The notes below the pieces were generated by a model. The model saw only the letters and a program-made list of their open reading frames with translations. It had not been told where the DNA came from and did not search any database. 64,000 bases of DNA. It comes from Mycolicibacterium aichiense (lineage in GTDB: Bacteria; Actinomycetota; Actinomycetes; Mycobacteriales; Mycobacteriaceae). The stretch's first letter is position 1. Every line of letters starts with the position of its first letter. The stretch spans positions 3,100,001-3,164,000 of the forward strand of contig NZ_AP022561.1 in the NCBI RefSeq assembly GCF_010726245.1, written 5' to 3'. Positions 60,502 through 64,000 of the stretch are shown piece by piece. The position numbers were made by a program, and so were the translations under genes.

Positions 60502-61284
60502 CTACACCGTGAGCAATCGGTACAACCCGATCAGCCCGACCACCACGATCACTGCCCGCAGCACGTTCGGCGACAGCCGCCGCCCGTAGTGTGCGCCCAG
60601 CCACCCGCCGACGAGCGATCCGGCGGCGATCAACCCGGCCGCCTCCCAGCTCACCCGGTCGAACGCCACGATGGTGTAGGCCACCGCGGCGACGATGTTC
60701 ACCAGCAGCGACAGCAAGTTCTTGGCCGCGTTCATCCGCTGCATGTCCTCGGGCAGCAGCGCGCCCATCACCCCGATCAGCAGGATGCCCTGCGCGGCGG
60801 TGAAGTATCCGCCGTAGATGCCCACCGCGAATGTCCCGACCACCAGGGCGATCATCCGTTTGGGCGACACATGCTCGGCCGAACGGCCTGCGGCCTCGGC
60901 ACGCGCCCGGGCATAGGCCTGAATACGTGGCCCGATCACCACCAGCACCAGGGCGCCGACCAACAGCACCGGAACGATCTGGGTGAACACCTTCTCCGGC
61001 AGGTGCAGCAGCAGAAACGCCCCGATGCCTGCGCCGATCAGCGACGCCGGGATCTGCCAGCGCAGCCGATCCCACTGCCCACGCAGTTCCTTGCGATACC
61101 CCCAGGTACCCGACACCCCGCCGGCCACCAAGCCGATCGCGTTCGACATCGTCGCCGTCACGGGCGGGAAACCGAGGGTCACCAGCGTCGGAAAAGTGAT
61201 CAACGTGCCCGAACCGACCAGCGAATTGATGGCGCCGGCCCCCATCCCGGCCAGAACGATCACGATCATGTGGGCAACGGACAC
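60502..61284 (-). CDS. TauE/SafE-family membrane permease
   Basis: A 260-residue membrane protein with 7-8 predicted helices. The family repeats are visible: AGMGAGAINSLVGSGTLITFPTLVTLGFPP near the N-terminus and GIYGGYFTAAQGILLIGVMGALLPEDMQRMNAAKNLL in the second half. Members export or import sulfite, sulfonates or sulfoacetate-type anions. The GTG start lies 129 bases from the divergent nitroreductase gene. Substrate unknown. Confidence 0.87.
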   Translation of the reverse strand: MSVAHMIVIVLAGMGAGAINSLVGSGTLITFPTLVTLGFPPVTATMSNAIGLVAGGVSGTWGYRKELRGQWDRLRWQIPASLIGAGIGAFLLLHLPEKVFTQIVPVLLVGALVLVVIGPRIQAYARARAEAAGRSAEHVSPKRMIALVVGTFAVGIYGGYFTAAQGILLIGVMGALLPEDMQRMNAAKNLLSLLVNIVAAVAYTIVAFDRVSWEAAGLIAAGSLVGGWLGAHYGRRLSPNVLRAVIVVVGLIGLYRLLTV

Positions 61285-61413
61285 CCAGGAACCCTATCCG
61301 GCGAACCGCTCAGCACCGACGGCGCCCGCAGGGGCTACCAAACATGCTCCCCTGCAGCGTGATACAGCACACGGCCCTACACCGGCAGTGCGCCCACCTA
61401 GCCTGTAGTTCCC

Positions 61414-62097
61414 ATGAGCGAGATTCCGAGTACCGACGAGGCGCTGGCCAACCTCTCCATGCCCCTGCTCGACGCGATGATGACCCAGCGCGCCATCCGG
61501 CGGGTCAAACCCGACCCGGTGGACGACGCCATCGTGATGAAGTGCATCGAGCTCGCACTTCGCGCTCCCACCGGGTCCAACGGTCAGAACTGGGAGTTCA
61601 TCGTCGTCAAGGACCAACGCGTCAAAGACCAGCTCGGCAAGCGATACCGCCAGCCCTGGTCGATCTACGGCGCTCTCGGCAGACGGCAAGCCGCCAACGA
61701 CGAGTCGATGCGCAAGATCCTGAAGGCCGTCCAGTGGCAGGTCGAGCACTTCAGCGAGATACCGGTCCTGGTGGTCCCCTGCCTGCGTGGGGGCACCCGC
61801 GTGCCGTACGTCCCGACGCCGTTCGTGGGCGAGACGTCGTACTTCGGCTCGATCTACCCCAGCGTGCAGAACCTGCTACTGGCCGCGCGGGCGATGGGAC
61901 TGGGCGCGTCGCTGATCACCATGCCGCTGTGGAACGTCACCTCGGCGCGCAGAATCCTGGGCCTACCGCTTTCGGTGACGCCGATCTGCGTCGTTCCGCT
62001 GGGCTGGCCGCGCGGACGCTACGGCCCGACCACCCGCCGGCCGGTGGAGGACGTCGTCCACTTCGACACGTATGGGAACCGCGGCCCTGCGACCTAG
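61414..62097 (+). CDS. Nitroreductase-family protein
   Basis: A 227-residue FMN-dependent NAD(P)H oxidoreductase: MTQRAIRRVKPDPVDDAIV, LALRAPTGSNGQNWEFIVV and SVQNLLLAARAMGLGASLITMP are the three typical segments. Such enzymes reduce nitro compounds, quinones or enones, or act in cofactor dehalogenation. The stop shares CTAG with the convergent small membrane protein gene. Confidence 0.87.
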   Translation: MSEIPSTDEALANLSMPLLDAMMTQRAIRRVKPDPVDDAIVMKCIELALRAPTGSNGQNWEFIVVKDQRVKDQLGKRYRQPWSIYGALGRRQAANDESMRKILKAVQWQVEHFSEIPVLVVPCLRGGTRVPYVPTPFVGETSYFGSIYPSVQNLLLAARAMGLGASLITMPLWNVTSARRILGLPLSVTPICVVPLGWPRGRYGPTTRRPVEDVVHFDTYGNRGPAT

Positions 62098-62396
62098 CGG
62101 TGGCCGCCGCTGCCGGGCGCGCCACCGGCCGGACCGCCGCCGTGGTCCCCACCGTTCCATCCGGGCTCGGCGACCTCGGCTTCGGTCAGCATGTCGCTGG
62201 TGTCGGGGATGACCGACGGCGCGCAGTTCATCGAGAAGCTGTCCTCGGTGTCGGATTCCGAGCACGCCAGCACTCGGGGCATCGCACCGTCGAATGCTCC
62301 GGAGAACACGGCGACGGCAGGCGCCGCGGCGATCATCAAACCGGCAATGCCATAGACCAGTCGGCGGCTGGGCGCCAATGAGGTAGCAAACTCCAT
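62094..62396 (-). CDS. Small exported or membrane protein, mycobacterial
   Basis: A 100-residue protein with an N-terminal hydrophobic helix (VYGIAGLMIAAAPAVAVFSG), two cysteines (LACSES and MNCAP) and an acidic, then Gly-rich tail (GWNGGDHGGGPAGGAPGSGG). The central SMNCAPSVIPDTSDMLTEAE is distinctive, but I do not know its function. ATG 62396 was chosen because the signal-like helix follows directly. It lies downstream of der. Confidence 0.6.
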   Translation of the reverse strand: MEFATSLAPSRRLVYGIAGLMIAAAPAVAVFSGAFDGAMPRVLACSESDTEDSFSMNCAPSVIPDTSDMLTEAEVAEPGWNGGDHGGGPAGGAPGSGGHR

Positions 62397-62446
62397 GACC
62401 GGCAATCTATGCCCAGCAGCGGCCAAATACCGTCAAACCCGCCGAA

Positions 62447-63850
62447 TCAGCGCGGCTTGAGCTTGCGCTTTTCCCGCACCCGCACATTGATCCGGATCGG
62501 GGTGCCCTCGAAACCGAAGGTCTCCCGCAGCCGCCGCTCCAGGAACCGGCGATAGCCCGCCTCCAAGAAACCACTGGTGAACAGCACAAACGTCGGCGGA
62601 CGCGCGGTCGCTTGGGTGGCGAACAGGATCCGCGGCTGCTTACCGCCCCGCACCGGCGGCGGCGTCGCCGCGACCACTTCCTTAATCCACGTGTTGAGCT
62701 GCCCCGTCGAGATGCGCGAATCCCAGGACGCCAGCGAGGTCTCCATCGCCGGCACCAGCTTCTGCACCGCACGGCCGCTCTTGGCGGAGATGTTCACCCG
62801 TGGCGCCCACTGCAGCTGCGCCAGTTCGCGGTCGATCTCACGGTCCAGCAGATAGCGCCGGTCCTCGTCGACAAGATCCCATTTGTTGAATGCCAGGACC
62901 AGCGCCCGCCCCGCTTCGATCACCATCGTCAGGACGCGCTGGTCCTGTTCGGTCAGCGGTTGCGACGCGTCGATCAGCACGACGACCACTTCGGCCGCAT
63001 CGATCGCGCTGTGGGTGCGTACCGAAGCGTAGAACTCGTGGCCGCTGGCCTGCCCGACCCGGCGGCGCAAGCCCGCGGTGTCGACGAAACGCCATGTCTT
63101 GCCGCCCAATTCGATGAGCGAATCCACCGGATCCACCGTGGTTCCCGCGACGTCGTGCACCACCGAACGCTCGGCACCTGCCAACCGGTTCAGCAGCGAG
63201 CTCTTGCCGACATTGGGCTTGCCCACCAGCGCCACCCGTCGCGGTCCGCCCGTGGCCTGAGCGACCTCGGACTGCGCAGGCAGATCCGCGACCACCTCAT
63301 CGAGCAGGTCCGCCACCCCGCGACCGTGCATGGCACTGATCGGGTGCGGCTCCCCCAGTCCGAGCGACCACAACGCGGCCGCGTCGGCTTCACCCTTCTC
63401 GTTGTCAACCTTGTTGGCCGCCAAGAACACCGGTTTGCCTGAACGGCGCAGGATTCGCGCCGCCGCCTCATCACCACTGGTGGCACCGACGGTCGCGTCG
63501 ACGACCAGGATCACCGCATCGGCGGTCTTCATCGCCACCGAGGCCTGCTCGGCGACCAACTGCTGCAAGCCCTTGGCGTCCGGCTCCCACCCGCCGGTGT
63601 CCTGCACGACGAAGCGCCGCCCGGTCCAGGACGCGTCGTAGGACACCCGGTCGCGGGTCACCCCCGGCAGGTCCTGCACCACGGCCTCACGCCGGCCGAG
63701 AATGCGGTTGACCAGCGTGGACTTGCCGACGTTGGGCCGACCGACCACCGCCACCACCGGTGGCGGTGCCAGCGCCTGCTCGTCGTCGTCGAATCCGTCG
63801 TCGGAAAGCTCCCACTCGCTTTCGTCAGACCACGTGCCGTCCTCGCTCAT
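62447..63850 (-). CDS. der: Ribosome-assembly GTPase Der (EngA)
   Basis: A 467-residue double GTPase for 50S ribosome maturation. Two G domains have P-loops GRPNVGKST (about residue 37) and GKPNVGKSS (about 210), with NKVD and NKWD specificity motifs and DTGG/DTAG switch motifs. A C-terminal KH-like domain ends [11 protein letters not shown]. The acidic 28-residue N-terminal extension is usual for actinobacterial Der. ATG overlaps the cmk stop (ATGA); cmk-der adjacency is conserved in mycobacteria. Confidence 0.96.
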   Translation of the reverse strand: MSEDGTWSDESEWELSDDGFDDDEQALAPPPVVAVVGRPNVGKSTLVNRILGRREAVVQDLPGVTRDRVSYDASWTGRRFVVQDTGGWEPDAKGLQQLVAEQASVAMKTADAVILVVDATVGATSGDEAAARILRRSGKPVFLAANKVDNEKGEADAAALWSLGLGEPHPISAMHGRGVADLLDEVVADLPAQSEVAQATGGPRRVALVGKPNVGKSSLLNRLAGAERSVVHDVAGTTVDPVDSLIELGGKTWRFVDTAGLRRRVGQASGHEFYASVRTHSAIDAAEVVVVLIDASQPLTEQDQRVLTMVIEAGRALVLAFNKWDLVDEDRRYLLDREIDRELAQLQWAPRVNISAKSGRAVQKLVPAMETSLASWDSRISTGQLNTWIKEVVAATPPPVRGGKQPRILFATQATARPPTFVLFTSGFLEAGYRRFLERRLRETFGFEGTPIRINVRVREKRKLKPR

Positions 63851-64000
63851 CGCATTGCACCACTTCGCTTTTCGACCAGATCAAGCAGACTGGCCACCAC
63901 CTGGTCCTGGGTCATGTCGCTGGTGTCGACGATGATCGCGTCCTCCGCAGGCCGCAACGGCGACACCGCGCGGGTCGAATCGAGGTGGTCGCGGCGGATC
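63847..64000 (-). CDS. cmk: Cytidylate kinase, C-terminal end (runs off the right edge)
   Basis: The last 50 codons of a gene entering from the right: [35 protein letters not shown] and [13 protein letters not shown]. The RD-x-LDSxR-xx-SPLxxAxDAxxxDT pattern is the C-terminal signature of cytidylate kinase, which makes CDP/dCDP. Its TGA overlaps the der ATG. The start lies outside the window. Confidence 0.9.
   Translation of the reverse strand, partial: IRRDHLDSTRAVSPLRPAEDAIIVDTSDMTQDQVVASLLDLVEKRSGAMR

Overview
The window is high-GC actinobacterial DNA, almost certainly from a non-tuberculous Mycobacterium (Mycolicibacterium-like). Evidence: a full-length ICL2-type isocitrate lyase, a close MPT64 homologue, an MceA-like protein, an RslA-like anti-sigma factor, a glycine-rich PGRS protein, mycobacterial-style VCBS and DUF4232 secreted proteins, frequent GTG/TTG starts, many ATGA/GTGA stop-start overlaps, and the der-cmk pair at the right edge.

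Layout. (1) 1-13869 is a two-armed catabolic island. The leftward arm encodes SDR, Rieske oxygenase, Baeyer-Villiger-like flavoprotein, SDR, CaiB CoA-transferase and acyl-CoA dehydrogenase. The rightward arm encodes a beta-propeller protein, a GntR regulator, two acyl-CoA synthetases, an SDR and a crotonase. The arms diverge around two copies of a TTTGTCCGGACAAA-type palindrome. Together they look able to oxidise and ring-open an alicyclic or terpenoid-like compound, then activate and beta-oxidise the acid; the substrate is unknown. (2) 14179-18144 carries an NlpC/P60-like hydrolase, an APC permease, a His-variant 3Fe-4S ferredoxin and a lone MceA-like protein. (3) aceA (ICL2) ends at two near-identical 73-bp hairpin repeats, followed by a TetR gene and a divergent KshA-like Rieske oxygenase plus DapB-like reductase. 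(4) 23679-26268 holds a LAS-type metallopeptidase-like protein, a small secreted protein and an AzgA purine permease.

(5) 26285-33373 is a phosphonate (probably 2-aminoethylphosphonate) uptake and degradation locus: PhnF-like regulator and PhnZ-like HD protein on one strand; FAD amine oxidoreductase, phosphonatase-like HAD enzyme and a four-gene ABC importer on the other. A PhnF-type operator TGGTATAGACCA lies between them. (6) 33447-53666 is mixed accessory and envelope content: mpt64, a methyltransferase remnant, an App1-type phosphatase, secreted proteins, cupin, NmrA protein, TetR genes, an orphan RslA-like anti-sigma factor, a CcdA-like protein, a methyltransferase coupled to a PE-less PGRS protein, an amino-acid permease with a BBE-type oxidase, and an ABC-2 permease fused in frame to VCBS repeats. 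(7) 53677-60148 is a second catabolic operon (SDR, acetoacetate-decarboxylase-like, two tandem amidohydrolase-2 proteins, CaiB) divergent from an IclR regulator. (8) 60368-64000 returns to core genes: tRNA-Pro(GGG), TauE/SafE permease, nitroreductase, a small membrane protein, der and the 3' end of cmk.

The most interesting units are the phosphonate locus, the divergent Rieske/BVMO island with paired operators, the ABC-2/VCBS fusion, the PE-less PGRS protein and the duplicated hairpins. Functions were assigned by reading motifs and from family knowledge; no database search was run.
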